Source of the DNA: Brachyspira pilosicoli
GTDB taxonomy: Bacteria > Spirochaetota > Brachyspiria > Brachyspirales > Brachyspiraceae
Assembly: GCF_036997485.1 (NCBI RefSeq)
Contig: NZ_JAWLPU010000004.1
Coordinates: 124,001 to 188,000, forward strand
Length of the DNA stretch: 64,000 bases
Direction: 5' to 3'
Part shown: positions 28,678 to 38,026 of the stretch, one piece after another
Layout: the number at the start of each line of letters is the position of its first letter
How positions within the stretch are numbered: the stretch's first letter is position 1
Translations under genes and position numbers: made by a program
The notes under the pieces: model-generated
The model's input: only the letters and a program-made list of their open reading frames with translations
Told to the model about the DNA's origin: nothing
Databases searched by the model: none

Positions 28678-29094
28678 ATGTCTGGAAATGCTAATATAAT
28701 AGTAGTAGAAGGAAGACTAACAAGAGACCCTTCATATATAAAAACAAAAAATGGTAAATCATTATGCAAATTCTCTATAGCAAACAATAGATATTATTAT
28801 GTTAATGGAAGCTTGCAAAAGGAAGTTTACTTTTTTGATTTAATAGCTTGGGGGTATACAGCAGAAAAAATTGCTATTAACCTTCTTAAAGGAAGACATA
28901 TATTAGTAAATGGGGAATTAAGACAAAACTCTTATATTGCTAAAGATGGAACGAGAAAAAACTCTATTTATATACTTGCCTTAGAAGTAAAAAGTTTAGA
29001 TAAAAAAACTATAGAAAAAAATAATTATTATAACAATGCAAATAGCCAAATTGTATCAGATGTTATTGAAGAGGGTTTGGAGCAAGTATTTTAG
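28678..29094 (+). CDS. ssb: Single-stranded DNA-binding protein
   Basis: 138 residues with one OB fold: VVEGRLTRDPSYIKTKNGKSLCKFSIANN, the central FFDLIAWGYTAEKIAINLLKGRHILVNGELRQNSY and YILALEVKSL. It coats single-stranded DNA in replication and repair. The C-terminus is short and ends EEGLEQVF, keeping acidic residues and a final Phe but not the usual DDDIPF tip that recruits partners. The last 32 bases overlap the end of tmk on the other strand. The Shine-Dalgarno is TAGGAG. Confidence 0.9.
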   Translation: MSGNANIIVVEGRLTRDPSYIKTKNGKSLCKFSIANNRYYYVNGSLQKEVYFFDLIAWGYTAEKIAINLLKGRHILVNGELRQNSYIAKDGTRKNSIYILALEVKSLDKKTIEKNNYYNNANSQIVSDVIEEGLEQVF

Positions 29095-29674
29095 ATTGTT
29101 TTAATATTTCAATGAGTTCTTTATTTATATCATCTATAGATTTATCAGCATTTATATGATATATAAAAGGCTCATTAAAACTACTAAATATATTATCTAC
29201 TTTTTTTAGATATTCTTCATTTTCAAATCTGTCTATGAAGCCTCTTTTTTCTATGATTCTATTTAGAGATTTTTCTACAGGCAGATGGAAAATAAAAACT
29301 ATATCTGGAATTAAAATAAAACTTTCATGCATATTTTTTATTTTTTCTATATCAATACCCTTAGCACCTTGATATGCAATAGATGAATACATATATCTAT
29401 CAAGAACAACAGTTTTACCTTCTTCTAAAGATGGTTTTATCATAAGTCTAATATGCTCTTTTCTATCATCTACAAAAAGTTTTAATTCTCTATCTAAATC
29501 CATATCTTTAGAAAGCATTGTATCTCTTAATTTAGCTCCATAATATGCATTAGTAGGCTCAAAAGTGTATATTGTTTCTATATTATTTTCATTTAATGTT
29601 TCTGCTAATTTTTTTGCAATAGTAGACTTTCCGCTTCCATCTATTCCTTCTATAACTATCAATTTTCCTTTCAT
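29063..29674 (-). CDS. tmk: Thymidylate kinase
   Basis: Phosphorylates dTMP to dTDP. 203 residues from the ATG at 29674; an in-frame GTG 15 bases upstream is possible but is itself part of the AGGTG site. P-loop IEGIDGSGKST, then YTFEPTNAYYGAKLRD, the DR(Y) motif VLDRYMYSSIAYQGAKG, and the lid region EKRGFIDRFENEEY. The 3' end overlaps ssb by 32 bases in convergent orientation, so both C-termini are encoded in shared DNA. It is downstream of mraY on the same strand (39-bp gap). Confidence 0.94.
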   Translation of the reverse strand: MKGKLIVIEGIDGSGKSTIAKKLAETLNENNIETIYTFEPTNAYYGAKLRDTMLSKDMDLDRELKLFVDDRKEHIRLMIKPSLEEGKTVVLDRYMYSSIAYQGAKGIDIEKIKNMHESFILIPDIVFIFHLPVEKSLNRIIEKRGFIDRFENEEYLKKVDNIFSSFNEPFIYHINADKSIDDINKELIEILKQSKILAPNPLQ

Positions 29675-29713
29675 AAAGCTTTCACACACCTATATAAATT
29701 ATTAAAAATTATA

Positions 29714-30862
29714 TTATCTTATTTTTAGAGTTGCTATACCAATCAAAGCAGTTATTATGCCTATTATATAAAATCTAAAAACAACTTGTGTTTCTTTCCA
29801 TCCAGATTTCTCAAAGTGATGATGCAAAGGAGCCATTTTAAATACTCTTTTTTTGAATAGTTTATAAGAAAACACCTGCACAACAACGCTAAAAGCTTCA
29901 GAAACATAAACAGCTCCAACTATTAAAAGAAGAAGTTCATGTTTTATAAATAATGCAATTATCCCTAAAACTCCTCCAAGAGATAAGCTACCCACATCTC
30001 CCATAAACACCTGTGCAGGGTGAGCATTAAACCATAAAAATCCTAAACCAGCCCCAATCAAAGCCCCTACAAATACGGTAACTTCTCCTGCATCAGATAT
30101 AAAAGGTATTTTTAAATATGTTGCTATTAATGAGTTACCAGATACATAAGAAAGCACTGCAAAAGCCATAGACATTATTATTAATAGCCCAATGGCTAAA
30201 CCATCTAATCCGTCTGTAAGATTAACAGCATTACTCATACTCACAACTACAAATATAGAAAAAGGTATATAAAGCATTTTTAAGTCTATATAAACATTGC
30301 TAAAAAATGGTATAAATAAAGTAGATGAAGGAACTTGTGCCACCTTTACAGCTTCCAAAACACTGATTCCTTTCTCTAAATCAAACTTCATTAAAAAAGT
30401 GGATTTATCAAAATAATATAAATATATTCCTATTATTAAACCAACTATCACTTGAAATACAATTTTATATTTACCGGGAAGTCCCTTAGAGTTTTTATAT
30501 TTAATTTTAAGAAAATCATCTAAAAAACCTGCTATAGAAAGTATAATTAGAGATATTGTAAGAAGTATAATTTTTATATTATCCAATTTTCCCCATAACA
30601 GTATACTTATTAATACGCTTCCTACTATAAATATACCGCCCATTGTAGGGGTACCAGTTTTAACCAAATGTGTCTCTGGTCCATCATCTCTTACGACCTG
30701 ACCAAAATGCAGTTTCTTTAATTTTTCTATTATACTCGGAGCAAATACCAACACTAAAATCAATGCAGTAGCAACAGCACCTGCCGTTCTGAAAGTAATA
30801 TATCTAAAAACATTGAAACCAAAAAAACTCTCTCGAAGCGGATAAAAAATCTCATATAGCAT
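29714..30862 (-). CDS. mraY: Phospho-N-acetylmuramoyl-pentapeptide transferase
   Basis: 382-residue membrane enzyme with about ten spans that makes lipid I from UDP-MurNAc-pentapeptide and undecaprenyl phosphate. Signatures: HLVKTGTPTMGG, GFLDDFLKIKYKNSKGLPG (catalytic Asp pair), NAVNLTDGLDGLAIG, FNAHPAQVFMGDVGSLSLGG and the final MAPLHHHFEKSGW. It is outside the dcw cluster here, with tmk downstream. It works with the carrier made by uppS in this same window. Confidence 0.96.
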   Translation of the reverse strand: MLYEIFYPLRESFFGFNVFRYITFRTAGAVATALILVLVFAPSIIEKLKKLHFGQVVRDDGPETHLVKTGTPTMGGIFIVGSVLISILLWGKLDNIKIILLTISLIILSIAGFLDDFLKIKYKNSKGLPGKYKIVFQVIVGLIIGIYLYYFDKSTFLMKFDLEKGISVLEAVKVAQVPSSTLFIPFFSNVYIDLKMLYIPFSIFVVVSMSNAVNLTDGLDGLAIGLLIIMSMAFAVLSYVSGNSLIATYLKIPFISDAGEVTVFVGALIGAGLGFLWFNAHPAQVFMGDVGSLSLGGVLGIIALFIKHELLLLIVGAVYVSEAFSVVVQVFSYKLFKKRVFKMAPLHHHFEKSGWKETQVVFRFYIIGIITALIGIATLKIR

Positions 30863-31000
30863 AAAGTGATAGCCTTTAAATAAAATATATTATTATAAGC
30901 ATAATTTTAACAAAAATGTAAAATTGTTAAAAATAAACTATTAAATAGTATTATAAATTTATTTTTTGTCAATAAAAAATAATTATGTTAATAATTAATA

Positions 31001-31801
31001 TTAACCTTTTTTCATCATATCCTGATACAATGCATACATTGGAGAAGGAACACCAAAGCCTCCGGAAACAGGCATAGTCTCTCCTGTAATAAAAGAAGAC
31101 ATATCACTAGCAAAAAATAATACAGCATTTGCTATATCTTCTGTTGTAGCGGGTCTATTTAAAGGAACGTTTTTCAAAAAAGCATTTAAAAACTCTTTTG
31201 ACATATTTTCCATAGCAGCTTCAGTTGCCACAAATCCAGGGAGTACAGCATTACATCTTATATTATCTCTTGCATATTGTACGGCTATATTTTTAGTTAA
31301 AAAATTAATAGAACTTTTAGATATACCATAGGCTAAACGAGATATATCTGGAAATAATCCTCCAACAGATGAAATATTAATTATACTTCCGCCCCCATTT
31401 GCTTTCATATTTTTTACAGCAGCCTTACAAGGCAAATAAACACTTTTTATATTTTCATTTACAATTTTAAAAAATGTATCTGTATCTCCATTTACTAAAT
31501 CTAAATCTTTATTAACATCAGTTGTGCCAAAATTATTGACAAGTATATCTATTTTGTTTTCTTTTTTTATAACATCTTCTACCATAGAAGTAAAAGTTTC
31601 TTCTTTTGTTGCATCAAAATAAACGACATCTGCTTTACCGCCATTTTTTATAATTTCATCAGCTATTTCTCTACCAGCATCAAGCCTCCTAACTGCTAAA
31701 TAAACCTTAGCTCCATTTTCGGCTAATTTCTTACTGCATTCTAAACCAATCCCTCTTGTTGATGAAGTTACTAAAGCTATTTTATTTTCTACAAGTTTCA
31801 T
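31001..31801 (-). CDS. Short-chain dehydrogenase/reductase
   Basis: 266 residues with the SDR fold: the NAD(P)-binding motif TSSTRGIGLECSKKL (in place of TGxxxGxG), NNFG (in place of NNAG), catalytic Ser in NISSVGG, the YxxxK pair in YGISKSSINFLTK, and the C-terminal SSFITGETMPVSGG. It resembles FabG-like or DHRS4-like reductases acting on carbonyls. The substrate is not known. An AAGGAG site precedes the ATG. It stands alone and diverges from the SGNH hydrolase gene across element C. Confidence 0.87.
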   Translation of the reverse strand: MKLVENKIALVTSSTRGIGLECSKKLAENGAKVYLAVRRLDAGREIADEIIKNGGKADVVYFDATKEETFTSMVEDVIKKENKIDILVNNFGTTDVNKDLDLVNGDTDTFFKIVNENIKSVYLPCKAAVKNMKANGGGSIINISSVGGLFPDISRLAYGISKSSINFLTKNIAVQYARDNIRCNAVLPGFVATEAAMENMSKEFLNAFLKNVPLNRPATTEDIANAVLFFASDMSSFITGETMPVSGGFGVPSPMYALYQDMMKKG

Positions 31802-31945
31802 TAATAATACTCCTTTATTTTTAAAGTTATCAATTATAATATATACAATATTTTCTATAGGTCAACAACTCGAAATTAATTTTATGTTATTTATATTTTT
31901 TAATATTTCCTTTTACTTTAACAGCCAAAATAGTATTGTTTAAAT

Positions 31946-32155
31946 TTTCAATATACATTCCGCACGCTAAATGAAATTATAAATATAAGTTAATTAGAAT
32001 TTTAATTTTTATTGTATATAAAATTTATTTAACCGTGCGTTGAATAGGTTTTTTATTTAAATAAAACTTGGGTGGGGCTTTGATTTCTAATTAAGCTATA
32101 AAGATAATTTTAATTGTATTTTTTTATTAAACTATAAAAAATAAAGGGTGGGGAT
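31946..32155 (+). repeat. Dispersed intergenic element C, copy 2
   Basis: About 210 bp within the 484-bp gap between the divergent SDR and SGNH hydrolase genes. Blocks: CCGCACGCTAAAT (31960-31972), TTTAACCGTGCGTTGAAT (about 32028-32045), CTTGGGTGGGG (about 32068-32078) and AATAAAGGGTGGGG (about 32140-32153). Same order and spacing as copy 1 (9090-9300, opposite strand), with diverged AT linkers. The remaining parts of the gap hold only AT-rich sequence and the SGNH promoter. Confidence 0.8.
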
Positions 32156-32223
32156 GTAATTAAAACTAAATAAAAAAAATACTACAATTTTTAATATAGA
32201 GATATATTTATTAATAATTAATA

Positions 32224-32251
32224 TTGACAAATATAGTTTTATTAATATTAT
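32224..32251 (+). promoter_or_regulatory. Promoter of the SGNH hydrolase gene
   Basis: TTGACA (32224-32229), 16-bp spacer, TATTAT (32246-32251), 35 bp before the ATG. Confidence 0.65.
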
Positions 32252-32285
32252 TAAAATAAATTTACTTTAATAGGGCGTTAAAATT

Positions 32286-32927
32286 ATGATAAATATATTA
32301 TGTTATGGTGATAGTAATACATTTGGTTTTATACCAACATTAAATAAGAGATATTCTATAGATGAAAGATGGACAGGAATATTACAGAATATTTTAGGTA
32401 ATGATTATAGAGTTATTGAAGAAGGTTTGTGCGGAAGAACAACAGTATTTGATGATCCATTTGAGCCTGGCAGAAACGGAATGGCATATATAGAAATAGC
32501 GTTAGATACACATAAACCATTAGATTTAGTTATACTATCTTTGGGTACAAATGATGTAAAGGTACATTTTTCTGCTACTTCTAACTTAATTACTGAAGGA
32601 ATTAAAAGAATTATATTTAAAATTAGAAATAGCGAAGATTCAATGGAATACAAAAAACCTGAAATTTTATTGCTTGCCCCTCCTCCAGTAGGGGAGAAAG
32701 TTCATGCTCTTTATGATTTTTCGGGGTTTAATCAAAATTCTATAAAAATATCTAAGGAATTGGCAGCAAAATATAAATTACTTGCCGAACAAGAAAAAGT
32801 GCATTTTTTTGATTTAGGAAGCATAGTAAAATTTACTGAAGAAGATCAAGTACATCTTGACAAAGAATCACATAAAATAATAGCTGAAAATTTAGCTATG
32901 GAAATAAAAAATATTTTTAATAAATAA
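32286..32927 (+). CDS. SGNH/GDSL-family hydrolase (arylesterase-like)
   Basis: 213 residues. Block I CYGDSNTFGF carries the nucleophile Ser, block II has Gly in EEGLCGRTT, block III is LGTNDVK with the oxyanion Asn, and block V DQVHLDKESH carries the catalytic Asp-His. There is no signal peptide, so it is cytoplasmic. Relatives cleave acyl or aryl esters, such as acetylated sugars or small esters. A promoter lies upstream and a bidirectional terminator separates it from leuS. No typical Shine-Dalgarno; GGGCG lies near the start. Confidence 0.87.
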   Translation: MINILCYGDSNTFGFIPTLNKRYSIDERWTGILQNILGNDYRVIEEGLCGRTTVFDDPFEPGRNGMAYIEIALDTHKPLDLVILSLGTNDVKVHFSATSNLITEGIKRIIFKIRNSEDSMEYKKPEILLLAPPPVGEKVHALYDFSGFNQNSIKISKELAAKYKLLAEQEKVHFFDLGSIVKFTEEDQVHLDKESHKIIAENLAMEIKNIFNK

Positions 32928-32966
32928 TAATATTTGATTTGTAAAAAAATTATAATATAAAATATA

Positions 32967-33000
32967 AAAAAGAGTATAGATTTTTTAATCCATACTCTTT
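32967..33000. terminator. Bidirectional terminator between the SGNH hydrolase gene and leuS
   Basis: Inverted repeat AAAGAGTAT-A-GATT / AATC-C-ATACTCTTT with A-rich and T-rich flanks, so it can serve both convergent genes. Confidence 0.8.
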
Positions 33001-33022
33001 ATTGTTTTTTATTAATTATACT

Positions 33023-35584
33023 TTATTTTATAACTATGTTTACAAGCTTTCCTTTAACATAAACTACTTTAATGATATTTTTACCTTCTGTAAACGCTTT
33101 AACTTTTTCGCTTGATAATGCCTGGTTTTTTGCTTCATCTTCGCTTATATTAACATCAGCTTCTATTCTGTCTCTTATCTTACCATTAACTTGGAATACA
33201 AGCTCAAATGTATCATCTTTACAATACTGTTCATCATGCTCAACCCAACTTTCTTCAAGTATCATCTTACCAAAATTTAATATCTGATAAAGCTCTTCTG
33301 TGATATGCGGAGCTATTGGGTTAAGAAGAATTAAGTATCCTCTAATAACTTCTCTAAACATAGCATAATCATCATTGTTGGCTAATTTTATAGCAGACAT
33401 GTCGTTTAAAAGCTCCATTAGTGATGCAATTGCTGTGTTGAAGTGGAATCTGTCTTTAATGTCTATTGTAACTTTCTTAATAGTTTTATTGTATTTTCTA
33501 AATAATTTTTGTCCGTCTTTTGAAAGATTGTTGTAGTCAAATGATTTAGCATTTTTGAAAGCTTCTTCATCTTTGTATTTTAAGAATAAGTTCCAAATTC
33601 TGTTTAAGAATCTTGCAGAACCTTTAACACCCTCATCAGACCATTCTTTATCTTTTTCTGGAGGAGCAACAAACATAACAAATATTCTAACAGCATCAGC
33701 ACCGAAAAGCTCTATAATCTCAGCAGGATCAACCCCATTAGCTTTTGATTTTGACATCTTTTCCATTTTTACTATAATATCTTCTTTTTTAATGCCGTCT
33801 TTTTCGTATTCTTTATTGTTCATCTGCTCTTGAGTATAGAATTTTTTTAACGATTTAGCCTCATAACTATTTGCTAAAACCATACCCTGAGTAAGAAGTC
33901 TATTAAAAGGCTCATCTCCTTTTATAAGTCCTATATCTCTCATAAACTTGTACCAGAATCTTGAATATAAAAGGTGCATACAAGCATGTTCAATACCGCC
34001 TATGTATTGGTCAACACTAAGCCAAGCATTAGCAGCTTCAGGATCAAAAGGCATTTTGTTATTATGAGCATCTGTATATCTTGCATAATACCAAGAACTG
34101 CATGTAAATGTATCCATAGTGTCAGTTTCTCTTTTAGCAGGAGCACCGCATTTTGGACATGTTGTATTAACGAATGATGCAGATTTTTTAAGAGGATTCT
34201 CTCCAACTGTAAACTCTATATCCATAGGAAGTGTTATAGGTAATTCGCTTTCAGGAACAGGTACAACACCGCATTTCTCACAATGTACAAAAGGAAGAGG
34301 GTTGCCCCAATATCTTTGTCTTGATATAAGCCAATCTCTAAGTTTATACTGTACTTGCTCTCTTCCAAAACCTTTTTCTGCAGCATACTCTATTGCTCTT
34401 TTTATAGCGTCTCTTGAAGAAAGTCCGTTTAATATGTCAGAATTAACAACTATTCCGTCTTCTACATAGGCCTCTGTCATAGTTTCTGCTTTTATAGAAT
34501 TGTCAGCATTTTGTATAACAACCTTTACAGGAATATTGTATTTTTTAGCAAATTCAAAGTCTCTTTGGTCATGAGCAGGAACAGCCATTACAGCACCGCT
34601 ACCATATTCAGCCAAAACAAAATTAGCAGCATATAAAGGAGCCTTCTCTCCATTAAATGGATTAACCACATATCTTCCAGTAAATACACCTTCTTTCTCA
34701 TAATCTGTTTTTTGGTCAATCTTAGCAGACTTTTTAATGAACTCCTCTACAGCACTTTTTTGTTCGGCAGTACACATATCCAAAAGACCTTCATAGTTCC
34801 AAGCTATAGCCATATAAGTAACACCATAAATAGTGTCTGGGCGAGTTGTAAATATAGGGAAGTCTTTGCCGTCATCTAAATTAAAATTGATATAAGCACC
34901 AACACTTCTTCCTATCCAGTTTTTCTGCATAGCTATAACATTATCAGGCCAATAACCTTCTAATAATTTCAAATCTGCATCTAATTGTTCTGCATAATCA
35001 GTAACTTTTATATACCATTGTTCAAGTTTCTTTTTAGTAACCTCTCCGTCGCATCTCCAGCAAGTGCCTTCTGCTGTAACTTGTTCATTTGCTAATACTG
35101 TATTACAATGCTCACACCAGTTAACATCTCCGCCTTTTCTATATAAAAGACCTTTCTCATACATTTTTAATATGAACCACTGTCCCCATTTATAATAATC
35201 AGGCAAACAAGTAGTAACTTCTCTATCCCAATCATAAGAATATCCAAGCAAGTTTAACTGCTCTTTCATATTAGCAATATTTTTCAAAGTCCATTCAGCA
35301 GGGTGAGTTTTATGTTCTATAGCAGCATTTTCTGCAGGCATACCGAAAGCGTCCCAGCCCATTGGGTGTAAAATATCATATCCTAACAGTTTGTAGTATC
35401 TCGCTATAGAGTCAGCTATAGTATAATTAGAAACATGCCCCATATGCATTTTTCCAGATGGATATGGAAACATCTCTAATACGTAATATTTTTTGTCTGT
35501 AGGTTTAGAAACTGTTTTGAAAGATTGATTGTCTTTCCAGTACTTCTGCCATTTCTTTTCAATGGTGGTAAAATTATATTCCAT
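33023..35584 (-). CDS. leuS: Leucyl-tRNA synthetase
   Basis: 853 residues from the ATG at 35584, which has CGGAG upstream. Class Ia features: HIGH-type motif PSGKMHMGHVSNYT, zinc-type cysteines (CEHC and CWRC, about residues 160-185), a CP1 editing domain (TRPDTIYGVTY, and YGSGAVMAVPAHDQRDFEFA with the editing Asp), WYYARYTDAHN, and KMSKSKANGVDP. The C-terminal leucine-specific segment has FQVNGKIRDR. It charges tRNA-Leu. Monocistronic; terminator shared with the SGNH hydrolase gene. Confidence 0.97.
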   Translation of the reverse strand: MEYNFTTIEKKWQKYWKDNQSFKTVSKPTDKKYYVLEMFPYPSGKMHMGHVSNYTIADSIARYYKLLGYDILHPMGWDAFGMPAENAAIEHKTHPAEWTLKNIANMKEQLNLLGYSYDWDREVTTCLPDYYKWGQWFILKMYEKGLLYRKGGDVNWCEHCNTVLANEQVTAEGTCWRCDGEVTKKKLEQWYIKVTDYAEQLDADLKLLEGYWPDNVIAMQKNWIGRSVGAYINFNLDDGKDFPIFTTRPDTIYGVTYMAIAWNYEGLLDMCTAEQKSAVEEFIKKSAKIDQKTDYEKEGVFTGRYVVNPFNGEKAPLYAANFVLAEYGSGAVMAVPAHDQRDFEFAKKYNIPVKVVIQNADNSIKAETMTEAYVEDGIVVNSDILNGLSSRDAIKRAIEYAAEKGFGREQVQYKLRDWLISRQRYWGNPLPFVHCEKCGVVPVPESELPITLPMDIEFTVGENPLKKSASFVNTTCPKCGAPAKRETDTMDTFTCSSWYYARYTDAHNNKMPFDPEAANAWLSVDQYIGGIEHACMHLLYSRFWYKFMRDIGLIKGDEPFNRLLTQGMVLANSYEAKSLKKFYTQEQMNNKEYEKDGIKKEDIIVKMEKMSKSKANGVDPAEIIELFGADAVRIFVMFVAPPEKDKEWSDEGVKGSARFLNRIWNLFLKYKDEEAFKNAKSFDYNNLSKDGQKLFRKYNKTIKKVTIDIKDRFHFNTAIASLMELLNDMSAIKLANNDDYAMFREVIRGYLILLNPIAPHITEELYQILNFGKMILEESWVEHDEQYCKDDTFELVFQVNGKIRDRIEADVNISEDEAKNQALSSEKVKAFTEGKNIIKVVYVKGKLVNIVIK

Positions 35585-35895
35585 GATTAACACTCCGTAG
35601 TTTGATACTATTTATTAATAAAAAATTATTATTTTTATGTGTATTTTGTAAAATCTCGCTTATTTTATTACTGTATAAAGAATTAAAATAAGATGATAAC
35701 AGCAAAATATATTTACTGAATATTTTTACAACAAAAATTATATTGCAAAATGTTATATTTTTCAAGTATTTTTTGTATATTTGCATAGATTTATGTTAAT
35801 TGTAAAAAATAATATTTTATATTTTACATAAAATTTACATTAATCTGTATCTTATGTGTAATATGTATTATATATTATTTATAAAAGGATGTTTA

Positions 35896-35983
35896 TTGTA
35901 AATTTATTGTAAAATAATTGTAAAATTATATTGACAAAACTCCTCCTTTGACTATAATTATAATTGTAAAGATAATTTACAAT
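35896..35983 (+). promoter_or_regulatory. Promoter with 11-bp-spaced direct repeats and leader palindrome
   Basis: Three copies of TTGTAAA start at 35896, 35907 and 35918, an exact 11-bp period. The -35 box TTGACA (35931-35936), 16-bp spacer and -10 box TATAAT (35953-35958) follow. Just downstream ATTGTAAA (35963-35970) and TTTACAAT (35976-35983) form a perfect 8-bp inverted repeat with 5-bp spacer. A further TTGTAAA lies at 35800-35806. The layout fits an activator of the OmpR/PhoB type, which binds heptamers at 11-bp spacing next to the -35 box. Confidence 0.65.
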
Positions 35984-36001
35984 AACTCGACGGAGGTCAA
36001 T

Positions 36002-36379
36002 ATGAACGCTAAATTACAACTCTCTATAAAAATAACCCCTAGTAAATTGCCTGAAAATGCTAGAAGATTAATAGAATTTTACTTCCATAATGCAAAAATA
36101 ATATATATAGATAAAATTAACGATGAATATGAAGTAAAATTATCTAACGGAACTTATATTGATTTTGATAAAAATGGTAATTGGAATTATATAAGCAGCG
36201 ATGAGGATATAAGAGAAAATATACTTCCAAAATCTATATCAAATTGTGTAAAAAATATTATGAAAAAATATAAAGGCGCTCATATATATGAAATAAATAA
36301 AAGAATAAATTTTTATAGAATAAAATTAAGCAATTCTATAGATTTATGTGTAAATTACAGGGGAGATTTATTAGCTTAA
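36002..36379 (+). CDS. PepSY-like protein, two tandem repeats, no signal peptide
   Basis: 125 residues from the ATG at 36002, set by the strong CGGAGG site; an in-frame start upstream would run through the promoter. Two PepSY-like units are visible: repeat 1 (LPENARRLIEFYFHNAKI with YEVKLSNGTYIDFDKNGNW) and repeat 2 (LPKSISNCVKNIMKKY with FYRIKLSNSIDLCVNYRG). Such proteins are usually exported, but here no signal peptide is seen, so a cytoplasmic location is inferred. Repeat 2 has diverged most in the beta-hairpin. The dense promoter suggests tight control. Confidence 0.72.
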   Translation: MNAKLQLSIKITPSKLPENARRLIEFYFHNAKIIYIDKINDEYEVKLSNGTYIDFDKNGNWNYISSDEDIRENILPKSISNCVKNIMKKYKGAHIYEINKRINFYRIKLSNSIDLCVNYRGDLLA

Positions 36380-36655
36380 AAGTATTTTTAGTATATAGGG
36401 GGGATATTTGGTTTAAGTAGTTTTTTACTTTTGTAATTTTAAAAAATTGTTATATTTTCTTAATTTTAGATTTATTAATTTTAATTTTTGATTACAGAAG
36501 TTATAAAATTCTTTTTTGAATTTTCAAATATTTATTGTTTATAATTTTTATTTTATTAGTGAATTAAATTACTTTTGAGGATTATATGAGATATACGCTT
36601 ATTCTATTGTAATTTAAAATAACTTTTTATTCTTTATATTACTAATGTTAAATAT

Positions 36656-38026
36656 TTATATATTAAATTTATTAAAAGAAAATTTTATTATATATTTGTC
36701 TTCTTTAGTCACAGCAGCATCGTTTGCTATTTTATTTAAACCATAAGGTTCTAAATATAATGCAAGTATTTTATTATCATCATAAGCTGAAGTGATTACG
36801 GGGATTTTTTCTTTAGTATAGTGAGGTATTTTTAAATCTATTAAAATTTTTCTTAAACTTTTTTTATGACTATCAGGATAGGATAATAAAAAATCTCCGT
36901 ATCTTCTTTTTCTTATTATTATAGGATAGTTTGCCTTTATATAAATATTGTCTTTATAATTAATATTTTTATTTAAAATAGTTTGTGTTTCAATTTCTGC
37001 ATTTAAAAATTGATATACACCATCTTTTTCTATTTTTATATAATCATTAATGTTTTCTTTTTCTTCTTCTTTTTTCTTTAAATTAATGGTATTATATTCT
37101 TTAATTAAATAAATATTATCTAATCTTATTTTTATATTAGGCTTTTTTGATTTTATTATATTTATTATCTCAATAATTCTTTTTTCTGTTATTTCTATAT
37201 TATTTTTTGCTAATAATTTAATTATTATTTTACTTATAAACATATCATTGATATTTTTTATATTTGTTATATTAAGAGTTTTATTACTGTTAGAAATATT
37301 TTTTTTGTATAGGAAGTTGGTTTTTTTTCTAAGCATTATAGTTTCATCATAGCTCTTTTTTGCAAATCGTATAATATTATTTTTTGCTTTTGTATTTATT
37401 TCCTCAAGCATAGGTATTACTAAATTTCTTATTTTGTTTCTTGCATAATAATTTTTTTTATTTGAAATATCTTCTCTGTGAGAGAGACTGTTATTTTTAG
37501 CATATTCTTCAATATCTTTTCTATAAAAATTAAGCAGCGGTCTTAAAATATATCCTTTTTTTTCTCTTAGGCTTTTATAAACATTAGTACCAGAGCCTTT
37601 AATTATTCGATAAATAATAGTTTCTGCTAAATCGTCTTTATTATGCGCTATTAATAAATAATCATATATTTTTTTATTGTAAAGTTCTTTAAAAAAACTA
37701 TATCTATCATTTCTCGCCTCGAGCTGAATATTTTTTCCTTCATAACTGTTTGGTTCTATTTCTTTAACATATATTTTTATATTATATTTTTTGGCTGTAT
37801 CACGTGCAAATAATTCATCATTTGTAGAATCTTCTCCTCTCAAGTTATAATTAACATGAAGTATTATTAGATTAAATGATAATTGCTCTTTTAATTTGTA
37901 TAAAATATTTAGCATAACATGAGAGTCTATGCCGCCTGAATATGCTGCTGCTAAAGTTTTATTTTGTATATCATCTATGTTTGAAAGTAAAAAATTTTGA
38001 ATTTCTTTTAGCATAATACTATCCAT
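36656..38026 (-). CDS. tilS: tRNA(Ile)-lysidine synthase
   Basis: 456 residues. The N-terminal PP-loop domain has AAYSGGIDSHVML (SGGIDS at 30-35) and later HNKDDLAETIIYRIIKGSG and LRPLLNFYRKDIEEYA, followed by helical and C-terminal TilS domains (KSLRKILIDLKIPHY). It converts C34 of the CAU-anticodon Ile tRNA to lysidine so that it reads AUA, an abundant codon in this AT-rich genome. Very Lys/Ile/Asn-rich. Start ATG at 38026, with another in-frame ATG 12 bases later. Confidence 0.92.
   Translation of the reverse strand: MDSIMLKEIQNFLLSNIDDIQNKTLAAAYSGGIDSHVMLNILYKLKEQLSFNLIILHVNYNLRGEDSTNDELFARDTAKKYNIKIYVKEIEPNSYEGKNIQLEARNDRYSFFKELYNKKIYDYLLIAHNKDDLAETIIYRIIKGSGTNVYKSLREKKGYILRPLLNFYRKDIEEYAKNNSLSHREDISNKKNYYARNKIRNLVIPMLEEINTKAKNNIIRFAKKSYDETIMLRKKTNFLYKKNISNSNKTLNITNIKNINDMFISKIIIKLLAKNNIEITEKRIIEIINIIKSKKPNIKIRLDNIYLIKEYNTINLKKKEEEKENINDYIKIEKDGVYQFLNAEIETQTILNKNINYKDNIYIKANYPIIIRKRRYGDFLLSYPDSHKKSLRKILIDLKIPHYTKEKIPVITSAYDDNKILALYLEPYGLNKIANDAAVTKEDKYIIKFSFNKFNI

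Noticed and set aside
34119-34469. 116-codon plus-strand frame inside leuS
   Set aside because: Antisense to the leuS catalytic region; shadow frame.
36586-36612. Eight-codon frame after GAGG in the PepSY-tilS gap
   Set aside because: Too short to support as a gene, with no repeat of the pattern near a regulated gene.
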